NCBI GenBank assembly: GCA_011176545.1
Contig: DUEN01000027.1
Location: forward strand, 1-35,854
From: Caldilineae bacterium
Lineage (GTDB): Bacteria > Chloroflexota > Anaerolineae > DUEN01
Direction: 5' to 3'
Length of the DNA: 35,854 nt
Positions within the stretch are counted from its first letter, which is position 1, and each line of letters opens with the position of its first letter. Positions 26,502 through 34,382 of this stretch are shown here, one piece after another. Under the pieces are notes generated by a model. It made no database searches and was not told the origin of the DNA. It worked only from the letters and a program-made list of their open reading frames with translations. A program made the position numbers and the translations under genes.

Positions 26502-27092
26502 ATGAAGAAGCTACTGTTTGTGCTGGCGATGGTCGTGCTGGTAATGGGAGTCGCTGTGCCTGTGTTGGCTGGTCCCAGTGGCCCGCGGGGTAAGAGCAAC
26601 GTGGGGCACGTTCGCTTGGTAAGCAAAGACACAACCACATGGGAGATCATCCCCGGGCCACCACACGGAAGGATGAAGTATGAGCTGGAGGGATCGACAC
26701 CCGGTGAGCTCGAGATTCGAGTGAACATCCATGGGCTCGATCCCAGCAAGAAGTATCAGCTCTCCTTTAATGAAGGAGACCACCAGAACCAAACTACAAC
26801 CGATGACCTATTGGCCGGTTCTGCGTGTGACACTGGCGACCTCTTCCGAGGAGGCTACTGGGATGGCACTTCAGTAAGTTGCACAAGTCCCAGCAGTGAA
26901 GGCTTCTACAATGTTCGGATCGGGCTTAGCCCCAATGCGGATGGTAACCTGAACGCCAAGTACACAGTCACGTTCCGAGCGGGAACTTACAACAACGTCA
27001 AAGTCTGGGTAAAAGAGGACCCCGGAACCTGGCCGGGTGCATACCCTGTGATCCTGTGGGAGGAGGACGTCATCAGCTTCGAGGTTAAGTGA
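26502..27092 (+). CDS. Secreted protein of unknown function
   Basis: This 196-residue protein has a classic signal peptide (MKKLLFVLAMVVLVMGVAVPVLA, cleavage after residue 23). The mature part looks all-beta: WEIIPGPPHGRMKYEL, LEIRVNIHGLDPSKKYQLSF, and YTVTFRAGTYNNVKVWVKED. Two Cys (ACDTG, SCTSP) could form a disulfide. Such short secreted proteins resemble CHRD- or Ig-like sandwich domains, but I recognise no family. AAAGGA lies about 12 bases before ATG 26502. A long hairpin follows at 27133. It lies between a transposase remnant and a domain fragment, in the decayed region. Confidence 0.7.
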   Translation: MKKLLFVLAMVVLVMGVAVPVLAGPSGPRGKSNVGHVRLVSKDTTTWEIIPGPPHGRMKYELEGSTPGELEIRVNIHGLDPSKKYQLSFNEGDHQNQTTTDDLLAGSACDTGDLFRGGYWDGTSVSCTSPSSEGFYNVRIGLSPNADGNLNAKYTVTFRAGTYNNVKVWVKEDPGTWPGAYPVILWEEDVISFEVK

Positions 27093-27132
27093 TCCCGCCA
27101 CCAGGCCGATGGGCCAGCTTGTAGGCGAGTTC

Positions 27133-27169
27133 CAGGGCCTAGGCAGGGTGAACCACAGCCTAGGCCCTG
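27133..27169. terminator. Hairpin after secreted-protein gene
   Basis: CAGGGCCTAGGC (27133-27144) pairs perfectly with GCCTAGGCCCTG (27158-27169). It is followed by AGTTCCTTCTG, a poor T-run, so termination is only likely, not certain. Confidence 0.5.
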
Positions 27170-27192
27170 AGTTCCTTCTGACAAAAGGCCCT

Positions 27193-27447
27193 ATGGTTAC
27201 TATCGTCGATACCGATGGCGTCCCAGTTAAAGGGGCAACCGTGTCTGGCCATTGGAGTGGGGCAGCCAGCGATGGTGATTCTGGAGTCACTGGTGCCGAT
27301 GGAAAAGTGTCACTTGAATCTGATAGAGTGAAGGATCCGCCTGGTGGGACGATTTTCACCTTCACGGCGGAGGACGTTGTCCTCAGTAGATGGACCTACG
27401 ACAGCGAGTCAAACCTCGAGACCAGCGATTCGATCACTGTCCTGTAA
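27193..27447 (+). pseudogene. Headless Ig-like (Big-type) domain fragment
   Basis: The segment reads VTIVDTDGVPVKGATVSGHW...GVTGADGKVSLES...FTFTAEDVVLSRWTYDSESNLETSDSITVL. This is the typical C-terminal repeat of large secreted Chloroflexota-type proteins. The open frame extends back to 27109, but that part is the hairpin at 27133-27169 and there is no signal peptide or ribosome site. It is probably the leftover C-terminus of a lost secreted protein. Confidence 0.6.
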
Positions 27448-27577
27448 CAGTAGTCTGCCCCGCTCCTTCTGCTCTCCGGCCTCAAATTTTAGGATTTCCC
27501 GCTTTCCGCAGAGGCCCACGCGCTGCCTGTCACTGTGATATTCGCCAGTCTTCCTCTCAAACAGGACGCTTGACCTT

Positions 27578-27633
27578 CCTCCGAAAGAGTAGACATGCAG
27601 ATAAGTCAAGTTCGTGTATACTCTTTTCGGAGG
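27578..27633. promoter_or_regulatory. Inverted repeat covering a ribosome-binding site
   Basis: CCTCCGAAAGAGTA (27578-27591) pairs with TACTCTTTTCGGAGG (27619-27633) with one bulge. The right arm contains a TATACT (27617-27622) and ends in CGGAGG, a good ribosome site 7-8 bases before ATG 27641, which opens a 35-codon frame overlapping the peptidase start. The hairpin could mask that site, act as an operator or be terminal repeats of a lost element. Confidence 0.45.
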
Positions 27634-27683
27634 GATCATCATGAGCGGGCCTACCATCCAGAATTCACCCACTCTACGGAGTC

Positions 27684-28940
27684 ATGGCAGCAATGTCAGA
27701 GAGAGTAAAGTACCAGATATTGAACACAATCGCATCGTACCGCGATGACATTCTCGACTTCACCAAGGCATTGGTGGCCATACGAACTGAGAATCCCCCG
27801 GGGACATCGTATCAAACATGCATCGAGACGATTGCGAGTAAGCTGCGTGAGATCGAACTGGACTACACGATCCTCGAAGTCCCCAATGCTACAGAGCAAA
27901 TCACGGAAGCATCGAACCACGACAGGGGACTTTATCCTCGTTATTGCCTCCTGAGTTTCCATGGCGAAGGCGAAAGAACGCTCTACTTCCACGGCCACTA
28001 CGACGTTGTGCCTGCATCAAGCGAGGCGCAGTTTCTTCCGTACGTTAAGGACGGCAACCTCTTCGGGCGCGGCGCGTCGGACATGAAGAGTGGTCTGGCG
28101 GCTATGATCTACGCCGTCAAAGCCATAAAGGAGTGTGGTATCGATCTTGACGGCAGGATTGGTCTGACTATCATACCGGATGAAGAGACCGGCGGTGTGC
28201 TGGGATCGCTGTATCTCGTCGAAGTAGGCTTGCTTGGGAAGGATGGCATCGGCATGCTCACACCGGAACCGACGAGCGGCGTGATCTGGAATGCAAATCG
28301 CGGCGCTATTTCACTGCGTGTAACGGTGAAGGGCAAGCCCGCCCACGTTGGCCTCCACTATCAAGGTGTCAATGCATTTGAGCGGATGCTCGTCGTGGCG
28401 AATGCATTGCTCGAACTAAAGGCCGAGGTGGAATCCAGAAGGACTGACTTCAAGATCGAACCGGAGGCGGCCCGACGCTCCATCCTCTTGATAGGCGGAC
28501 GATGTGAGGGTGGCACAAACTTCAACCTTGTTCCTTCCGAGTGCTCGTTCACGGTGGACCGACGGATTAATCCTGAGGAGGACTTAGAGACGGAAAAAGG
28601 AAGACTACTCACGCTCTTTGACAAGCTAAGAAGGGACGGAATTGATCTTGACGTCGAGATCTTCCAGGAAGGAGAATCCGCAGGCTTTTCGGAGGAAGAC
28701 CCTGTAGCACAAGCGTTGGCAGAGAGTGTACAGACGATCACCGGCGAGTCCCCTTCATTTGAAATGTGCCCTGGACTCCTCGAGATTCGCTTCTACGCCC
28801 AACAAGGCATCCCGGCTTTCGCCTACGGGCCGGGGCTTCTATCGGTCTCACATGGCCCCAATGAATTCGTCAAGATTGAGGACATCTATACTTGCACGGC
28901 AATTTATGCTTTGACGGCCATACGGCTGTTAACCTCATGA
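27684..28940 (+). CDS. M20-family metallopeptidase (ArgE/DapE/ACY1 type)
   Basis: This 418-residue cytoplasmic amidohydrolase has the complete two-zinc site of the M20 family: HGHYDVVPA (residues ~102-110), GRGASDMKSGLAAMI (bridging Asp), DEETGG (~166; catalytic Glu and zinc Glu), TPEPT and, at the C-terminus, SHGPNEFVKIEDI (zinc His). A dimerisation domain lies between. Family members cleave N-acyl amino acids, succinyl-diaminopimelate or dipeptides. The start is ATG 27684 or 27693; GGAG precedes both. The codon usage is less GC-rich than neighbouring genes. It lies 18 bases before the DUF3604 gene, so the two form an operon. Confidence 0.93.
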   Translation: MAAMSERVKYQILNTIASYRDDILDFTKALVAIRTENPPGTSYQTCIETIASKLREIELDYTILEVPNATEQITEASNHDRGLYPRYCLLSFHGEGERTLYFHGHYDVVPASSEAQFLPYVKDGNLFGRGASDMKSGLAAMIYAVKAIKECGIDLDGRIGLTIIPDEETGGVLGSLYLVEVGLLGKDGIGMLTPEPTSGVIWNANRGAISLRVTVKGKPAHVGLHYQGVNAFERMLVVANALLELKAEVESRRTDFKIEPEAARRSILLIGGRCEGGTNFNLVPSECSFTVDRRINPEEDLETEKGRLLTLFDKLRRDGIDLDVEIFQEGESAGFSEEDPVAQALAESVQTITGESPSFEMCPGLLEIRFYAQQGIPAFAYGPGLLSVSHGPNEFVKIEDIYTCTAIYALTAIRLLTS

Positions 28941-28958
28941 CAGAGGATGGAGAGCCAG

Positions 28959-30482
28959 ATGATCCGCGGATATGAAAGCCTCCACGTTTATTATGGTGAC
29001 ATCCACAATCACTGCGGCATCTCATATGGGCATGGATCCATTGAGGATGCGTTCGCTAACGCCCGGATGCAACTTGATTTCTGCTCCGTCACCGGACATG
29101 GACACTGGCCCGACATGCCGCGCGGTGAGGAGCGGCTGGAGTATCTCGTCGCCTATCACGAGAAAGGGTTTGCCAAGCTCCGCGAGAACTGGAAGCACGC
29201 GCAAGAGGTCACGGAGGCGAATAACGAGAACGACAGGTTCGTTACCTTCCTCAGCTACGAATGGCATTGCATGCGGTCGGGCGATTATACGATTGTCTAT
29301 AAGGGCAGTGAAGGGGATATCATCCCCGCGGCAACGCTGGCCGAGCTCAAGCGAGCCCTGGCTGAACGTCAGCGTAGGGGCATCGACGCCATCGCCATGC
29401 CTCACCACATCAGCTACCCGGCGGGCTACCGCGGGATTAACTGGGCGGATTTCACCCCGGAATTCACCCCGATCGTAGAGATCGTGTCGATGCACGGTTG
29501 CAGTGAGAGCGACGACGCCCCGTATCCGCCGTTCCATACCATGGGCCCGCGTGACCATAACGGCACCGCTCAGCATGGGTTGGCCTTGGGCCATATCTTC
29601 GGGTTCGTGGGCAACACCGATCATCACGGCGCTCACCCTGGCAGCTATGGGGGTGGGCGAACCGCGGTTTGGGCCGAATCGCTCACCCGCGATGGGATAT
29701 GGGAGGCCTTCCAGGCGCGCCGGACCTATGCTCTGACGGGCGACCGGATCGAGGTCCAGTTCGCGATCAATGGACACCCCATGGGATCCGTGCTCACCGA
29801 GCACACGCCGGAGCGACACATCGAGCTGTTCGTTAAGGGCGGCGCTCCGATCGACTATGTGGAGCTGGTGAAGAACAACCAGGTCATTCATCGCGTGGAC
29901 GCGGCGGATCGAACGATTCCAGGGCCAGGCGAGGTCGTTAGGACGCTGATCTTCCTGGAAGTCGGCTGGGGCGAGAGGATCGAGCACCGATGGGATGTGT
30001 ATCTGGGCATCGATCGGGGCGAAATCCTCGCCATTGAACCGCGATTTCGGGGCGGACATGTCGTGGCTCCCAGGGGGCAGACCAAAGGCGAGCATCACTA
30101 CAGCTCGTGGTGGCGGGAGGGCGATCAGGCTCTCCGGTTCCAGACCTGGACGAGCGGCAATCCCACCAGCTATACCAACGCCAACCAGGGAATGGCGTTG
30201 GAGGTCGAGATGCCAGTGGATGGCAAAGTTGTCGCGGAGATCAATGGGAAGAGGATCGTCTATTCGCTCCGTGATCTGCTCGCTGGCGGTCGGGCGGGAT
30301 ATCTGGGCGGGTTCCTCACCCCCGCGTATCGTTTCCATCGATGCCCGTTGCCTGAAGAGTACGAGTGGCACATCTCATTCCAAGATACGGCGACGGGGAC
30401 GAATGGGTATGACTTCTACTATGTCCGCGTCCGCCAGAAGAACGATCAATGGGCGTGGAGCTCGCCCATCTGGGTCGCCTAA
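28959..30482 (+). CDS. DUF3604 / PHP-like metal-dependent hydrolase
   Basis: This 507-residue protein resembles DUF3604, a relative of the PHP phosphoesterases. Metal-ligand-like motifs are GDIHNHCGIS (residues ~13-22), VTGHGHWPD (~45), SYEWH (~100), MPHHISYPAG (~148) and GNTDHHGAHPGSYGG (~219). The C-terminal third is beta-rich and may bind substrate. The reaction is unknown; members often lie near sulfatases, peptidases or sugar catabolic genes. ATG 28959 is preferred because GGAGAG lies 5 bases upstream; ATG 28947 is also in frame. A decayed fragment of a relative lies at 22823. It is likely cotranscribed with the M20 peptidase. Confidence 0.85.
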   Translation: MIRGYESLHVYYGDIHNHCGISYGHGSIEDAFANARMQLDFCSVTGHGHWPDMPRGEERLEYLVAYHEKGFAKLRENWKHAQEVTEANNENDRFVTFLSYEWHCMRSGDYTIVYKGSEGDIIPAATLAELKRALAERQRRGIDAIAMPHHISYPAGYRGINWADFTPEFTPIVEIVSMHGCSESDDAPYPPFHTMGPRDHNGTAQHGLALGHIFGFVGNTDHHGAHPGSYGGGRTAVWAESLTRDGIWEAFQARRTYALTGDRIEVQFAINGHPMGSVLTEHTPERHIELFVKGGAPIDYVELVKNNQVIHRVDAADRTIPGPGEVVRTLIFLEVGWGERIEHRWDVYLGIDRGEILAIEPRFRGGHVVAPRGQTKGEHHYSSWWREGDQALRFQTWTSGNPTSYTNANQGMALEVEMPVDGKVVAEINGKRIVYSLRDLLAGGRAGYLGGFLTPAYRFHRCPLPEEYEWHISFQDTATGTNGYDFYYVRVRQKNDQWAWSSPIWVA

Positions 30483-30523
30483 AAGTACGCTGGAAAGACA
30501 TCGCACAGACGCCGAGGGCGCAG

Positions 30524-30627
30524 ATTGGCATACGCGACAAAATACAGGAAACGCGCGAGTTTCTTTACATAACTGTAGGGACGACCGGCCGGTCGCCCCT
30601 ACAGGGAGTCTGCAGCCCATATGAGCG
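30524..30627. mobile_element. MITE-like element, second copy, with GTAGGG palindrome
   Basis: ATTGGCATACGCGAC (30524-30538) and CCCATATGAGCG (30616-30627) match the ends of the element at 21451-21549. Between them CTGTAGGG-A-CGACCGG and CCGGTCG-C-CCCTACAG (30573-30604) form a 32-base palindrome with a single mismatched pair. It lies in the 205-bp gap before the exonuclease gene. Confidence 0.5.
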
Positions 30628-30687
30628 AAGTGATTAGGTACGGAATGCGCGAGGCACGCACCACGTGAGAGAGGTGTTCTCGGGAGA

Positions 30688-31941
30688 ATGAAACTAGATC
30701 GCGAGCGGCTCAATCGGGTCTTACGTCCTCACCAGACGCGGCCGCGCGCCCTGGTGATCCCGCCTGTCTCGACCCCAGCCGAAGGACCTCCTTTGGAGCG
30801 GCTGGTCGGCGGACAGGTCATGGCCACTCCTTATGGCTCGTGCTTGGTCGTTGAGCGTCGCTATCCCCTGGACGAACGGCGCGGCCCCGCACGCTTGGGC
30901 GATCTGCTTCATCTCCCTGGCGTGGCCGTCGTTCGGCTTAACCCGTATCCCGGGCTGGATGCGTTGGACTTCCGCTCGGCGGCCTTCATCGACACGGAGA
31001 CCACGGGCCTGTCCGGTGGGGCCGGTACCCTGGTCTTCATGGTAGGCGTCGGCCGCTTTGAGGGCGACCGTTTCGTGGTGCGCCAGTTCTTCATGCGTCG
31101 GCCCGATGAGGAGCGCGCCCTGCTGGATCGGGTGATGGACGCGGTGGCCGATGCCGCCGCGGTGGTCACCTTCAACGGCCGCAGTTTTGACCTGCCGCTG
31201 CTGACCACGCGCTTTCGCCTGGCCCGGCTGGAGGTGCCACTGGCTGACGTCCCCCATTTCGATCTGTTAACCGCCGCCCGCCGGGTGTGGCGTCGCCGTC
31301 TGGATTCATGCGCGCTCACGAACCTTGAGCGTGAGATCCTTCGATACTCGCGTGCGGCGGACGATGTGCCGGGCTGGCTCATCCCCACGCTGTACCAGCG
31401 ATATCTGTGGGAGGGCGACGTCATCCCTATGGCCCGCGTGTTCTACCATAACCGGGAGGATGTGCTCTCCATGGTGGCGCTGGCCGCGGTCCTATGTCGG
31501 GCTTGTAGCGTGCCCGAGGAGGATGATGCCCTGCACCCCATCGACTACACGGCGCTGGGGTGGGCCCTGGAGCAGTCCGGCGATTGGTCCGCCGCGGAGC
31601 GAGCTTATCGTCGGGCTCTGGCCGACTATCTGCCCGACGACGTGCGTTGTTACGCTCTCTCCCGGCTGGGTACGTTGCTCAAGCGTCAGGGTCGCCGCGA
31701 GGAGGCGGCCGCGCTATGGCAGGAATGGATCACCAGCGTGCCCGGCGATGACGTGACGCCTTTTGTGGAGCTGGCCAAGCATTGTGAGTGGCATGAACGG
31801 GATCTGGAAGCGGCGTTGATGTGGAGCCAGTGGGCGCGGCAGATCGTCGAGGGATGGCCGCCCGGCTACCGCCGCGACGTCACCCTGGGCGAGCTGGATC
31901 ACCGCATTAGCCGGCTACGTCGCAAGCTGGAGAGAGGATAG
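30688..31941 (+). CDS. DEDDh-type exonuclease with TPR-like C-terminus (YprB family)
   Basis: This 417-residue protein has an RNase H-fold 3'-5' exonuclease domain: Exo I FIDTETTGLSGGAG (residues ~99-112; Asp and Glu ligands), Exo II TFNGRSFDLPLL (~163) and Exo III FYHNREDVLSM (~253; His and Asp). The C-terminal ~130 residues are helical, with TPR-like ALEQSGDWSAAERAYRRAL and repeated A/L patterns. Such YprB-type proteins are thought to process nucleic acids. ATG 30688 is close to GGGAG (1 base) and GAGAGGTG (14 bases); the spacing is unusual. It is the first gene of an operon with mutM and a lipoprotein gene. Confidence 0.88.
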   Translation: MKLDRERLNRVLRPHQTRPRALVIPPVSTPAEGPPLERLVGGQVMATPYGSCLVVERRYPLDERRGPARLGDLLHLPGVAVVRLNPYPGLDALDFRSAAFIDTETTGLSGGAGTLVFMVGVGRFEGDRFVVRQFFMRRPDEERALLDRVMDAVADAAAVVTFNGRSFDLPLLTTRFRLARLEVPLADVPHFDLLTAARRVWRRRLDSCALTNLEREILRYSRAADDVPGWLIPTLYQRYLWEGDVIPMARVFYHNREDVLSMVALAAVLCRACSVPEEDDALHPIDYTALGWALEQSGDWSAAERAYRRALADYLPDDVRCYALSRLGTLLKRQGRREEAAALWQEWITSVPGDDVTPFVELAKHCEWHERDLEAALMWSQWARQIVEGWPPGYRRDVTLGELDHRISRLRRKLERG

Positions 31942-31947
31942 CATCTC

Positions 31948-32769
31948 ATGCCGGAGCTGCCCGAGTTGGAGGTCGTGCGCGAGGTCCTAGAACGGGAGGT
32001 AACGCGACGGCGTATCATGGGTGTCGATATCCTGCGCCCCACGGTAGTGCGGGACCTGACCCAGGAAGGATTCGTCGAAGGACTGCGCGGGCGGGCTATC
32101 TCGGGCGTGTGGCGACGAGGGAAGTTCATCGTGCTGGACCTGGAGGCCGGACGTCACCTGACCATCAACCCCATGCTGGCTGGACGACTGCAATTGGCCG
32201 CGTCGGGCGACAAGCGGCTTCCCCGGACGGCGTTGATCTTGCGCCTGGATAACGGACGGGAACTACGCTATGCCGATCGCCGGGACATGGGCAAGGTCTA
32301 TCTGACCGATGATCTGCACACCATCCCAACCTGGGACGAGATAGGACCTGACGCTCTGGATCCGGCCCTGACCTTGGAGGTCTTTCGCGAGCGATTGTCT
32401 CGGCACCGGGGTGAGATCAAAGGCATCCTGGTTAACCATCGCTTCGTGGCGGGCATCGGCAACGCCTACGCGGACGAGATCTGCTGGCACGCCCAGTTAT
32501 ATCCTTTTCGCCGCCGCCCGGAGCTCACTGACGAGGAGATCGCCCGGCTTTACCACGCCATGCGCGACACACTCGCGGAAGCCATTGAGCAGGTGCGCGC
32601 TCAAATCGGCGATGAGATCCATCTGAAGCCACGAGAGTTCCTGGCGGTGCACAATAAGGGTGGCGCACCGTGTCCTCGCTGCGGTACGCCCATCTCCCAG
32701 ATCACGGCGCGCAACCGCATCACGTCTTTCTGCCGACAGTGTCAACCCGGCACATTGGTGAGACAATGA
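31948..32769 (+). CDS. mutM: Formamidopyrimidine-DNA glycosylase (Fpg/MutM)
   Basis: This 273-residue enzyme excises 8-oxoguanine and other oxidised purines and nicks the strand. It starts with PELPELEVVRE, where Pro2 is the nucleophile and Glu3 the general acid once the Met is removed. RRGKFIVLDL holds the conserved Lys, GIGNAYADEICW is the helix-two-turn-helix, and the C-terminal zinc finger is CPRCGTPI...FCRQCQPG (four Cys, residues ~241-265). The start lies 6 bases after the exonuclease stop. Its stop overlaps the next start (ATGA). Confidence 0.96.
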   Translation: MPELPELEVVREVLEREVTRRRIMGVDILRPTVVRDLTQEGFVEGLRGRAISGVWRRGKFIVLDLEAGRHLTINPMLAGRLQLAASGDKRLPRTALILRLDNGRELRYADRRDMGKVYLTDDLHTIPTWDEIGPDALDPALTLEVFRERLSRHRGEIKGILVNHRFVAGIGNAYADEICWHAQLYPFRRRPELTDEEIARLYHAMRDTLAEAIEQVRAQIGDEIHLKPREFLAVHNKGGAPCPRCGTPISQITARNRITSFCRQCQPGTLVRQ

Positions 32770-33920
32770 ACATGTCCATACCACGTAGGGGCGCATGGCC
32801 ATGCGCCCCTACAGCGCTGATCGTATTGATTACACTCATGCTCCTGGCCGGATGCTATCCTCCTACGCCATATCCGACGCCTACACCGCGGCCGATGCCC
32901 ACGCCCGAGCCGCTGGTGCCCACACCACTCGTGGCTCATCCCCTCACGCCCGTCCCCACCCGCTCTGTCCGGCTGACGCCCATGCCTTTGGATGAGGCCC
33001 TTCCAGAGCGATGGCGCTTCGGCGTGGGCGTGGCATTGGGAGACATCACCAACTACGATCTGAGCCTGCTGTTGCCCGGATGGTATCTGGACTGGCGGGT
33101 GGCCAACCCCCCGCCGGAGACGCCGGGGGTCGAGTACGCGCCGATGGTGCGCATACAGGAGGACGGCTTCCGCCCCGACGCGGAGGCGATCTTGGCCGCG
33201 GTGGACGCCATGCCCGGAGCGTTGTGGCTGTTGGGGAACGAGCCGGACGTGCGCTGGCAGGACAACACCACGCCGGAAGCCTACGCCCGTCACTACCACA
33301 CGCTGTACACGCTCATCAAGGGGCGCGACCCGACGGCACGCATCGCCATCGCTGGGGTATCGCAACCTACCGCGTTGCGACTGCGCTACCTCGACCGAGT
33401 GTTGGCGGCCTACGAGGAGATGTACGGCGAGCCCATGCCGGTGGATGTATGGAACGTCCATGGCTTCATCCTGCGAGAGGAGGCGAACTCCTGGGGCGTG
33501 GGCATCCCGCCCGGGTTCGATGATACGCACGGGGAGCTGTACGAGATCGAGGATCACGACGATCTGGAGATCTTCCAGCGGCAGATCATCGGCTTCCGCT
33601 ATTGGATGTGGATGCGTGGCCAACGGGACAAGCCGTTGATCGTATCGGAATACGGCATCCTGATGCCGCCGGAGTATGGGTTCCCGCCCGAGGCCGTGCG
33701 GGACTTTATGTGGGGGACCTTTGACTTCTTCCTGAGCGCCCGGGATGAGGAGTTAGGCTACCCAGAGGATGACTACCGGCTGGTGCAGCGGTGGTGCTGG
33801 TACTCGCTGGCGGACACCGTCTACCCCACGTCGAACCTGTTCGATCCGAAGACGCGGACCATTACGCCGTTAGGGGAGGCATTTGGGGAGTACATACGGA
33901 GGCTAGATAAAAGACAGTAG
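32766..33920 (+). CDS. Exported lipoprotein with glycoside hydrolase-like (TIM barrel) domain
   Basis: This 384-residue protein starts at ATG 32766, overlapping the mutM stop by 4 bases. It has a signal peptide with lipobox LLAGC (Cys30) and a Pro/Thr-rich linker (residues ~31-75). The remainder resembles clan-A glycosidases: LWLLGNEPDVRW (~155-166) supplies the N-E-P acid/base and KPLIVSEYGIL (~288-298) the nucleophile Glu. Substrate unknown; GH128-like or other endo-glucanase families are possible. The n-region of the signal peptide (residues 7-16) is encoded by a perfect palindromic repeat (32785-32812). A downstream start would cut away most of the signal peptide, so the repeat is probably truly translated. 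Confidence 0.8.
   Translation: MNMSIPRRGAWPCAPTALIVLITLMLLAGCYPPTPYPTPTPRPMPTPEPLVPTPLVAHPLTPVPTRSVRLTPMPLDEALPERWRFGVGVALGDITNYDLSLLLPGWYLDWRVANPPPETPGVEYAPMVRIQEDGFRPDAEAILAAVDAMPGALWLLGNEPDVRWQDNTTPEAYARHYHTLYTLIKGRDPTARIAIAGVSQPTALRLRYLDRVLAAYEEMYGEPMPVDVWNVHGFILREEANSWGVGIPPGFDDTHGELYEIEDHDDLEIFQRQIIGFRYWMWMRGQRDKPLIVSEYGILMPPEYGFPPEAVRDFMWGTFDFFLSARDEELGYPEDDYRLVQRWCWYSLADTVYPTSNLFDPKTRTITPLGEAFGEYIRRLDKRQ
32785..32812. repeat. Dispersed palindrome inside a coding sequence
   Basis: GTAGGGGCGCATGG and CCATGCGCCCCTAC form a perfect 28-base palindrome. It falls within codons 7-16 of the lipoprotein gene and encodes the basic/neutral start of the signal peptide (RRGAWPCAPT). Confidence 0.75.
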
Positions 33921-33958
33921 ACGGAGGACGAAAGACAACGGCCGTCGTCCTCCGTCTA
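33918..33958. terminator. Bidirectional terminator between convergent genes
   Basis: TAGACGGAGGACGA (33918-33931) and TCGTCCTCCGTCTA (33945-33958) form a perfect 14-bp stem. The lipoprotein stop and the SCP2 stop both lie in its arms. The pyrimidine-rich sequence TCGTCCTTCATCTTTC follows on the plus side. Confidence 0.7.
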
Positions 33959-34369
33959 TCGTCCTTCATCTTTCTCCCTCAGCAACCCACGCTCACGCAG
34001 GATCTCCGGATACAGCGCCTCGGCCTGGCGGAACAGGTCCACTAGAGCCAACGCCTTGAAGAGGGACCCTTCCACGCTAACCCGGCCAGAGAACAGGGCA
34101 TCTCGTAGTCGTTTCTCGCCCAGCCAGACGTGATGGAGCGTCTCCGCATCGGCCGTGACCGTGATATCCGCGGGCAGCTCGGATGGCCCTAGGATCAAAC
34201 GCGGCTCCGTGTCCCGCACGTCCACAGTGACCTGGGCCAGCAGTTTGCGGCTGACGAAGCGGAACACCTGCCCGGCCTGCCGTGCCTGCTCAATCACGCC
34301 CGGCCGGGCCATCAGGCGGCGGAACAACTCCTCTACCAGCTCATAGAACAGATCGACGTCATCGAACAT
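33956..34369 (-). CDS. SCP2 sterol-binding-domain protein
   Basis: This 137-residue protein is built like a single SCP2 domain: RKLLAQVTVDVRDTEPRLILG, ELPADITVTADAETLHHVWLGEKRLRDALFSGRVSVEGSL, the last being the most characteristic block. Such domains form a hydrophobic pocket and bind lipids or serve as acyl-CoA accessory units. Bacterial stand-alone members have no clear function. AAGGA lies about 9 bases before the ATG at 34369. It lies 13 bases downstream of the toxin gene on the same strand and may share its transcript. Confidence 0.75.
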   Translation of the reverse strand: MFDDVDLFYELVEELFRRLMARPGVIEQARQAGQVFRFVSRKLLAQVTVDVRDTEPRLILGPSELPADITVTADAETLHHVWLGEKRLRDALFSGRVSVEGSLFKALALVDLFRQAEALYPEILRERGLLREKDEGR

Positions 34370-34382
34370 GCTATAGGCATCC

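Noticed and set aside
27109..27192. N-terminal extension of the Ig-like fragment as a true gene start
   Set aside because: This part consists of a perfect 12-bp hairpin and has no ribosome site or signal peptide.
29022..30371. 449-codon minus-strand frame over the DUF3604 gene
   Set aside because: It is an antisense shadow. The plus-strand protein has metal-ligand motifs, a ribosome site and operon context.
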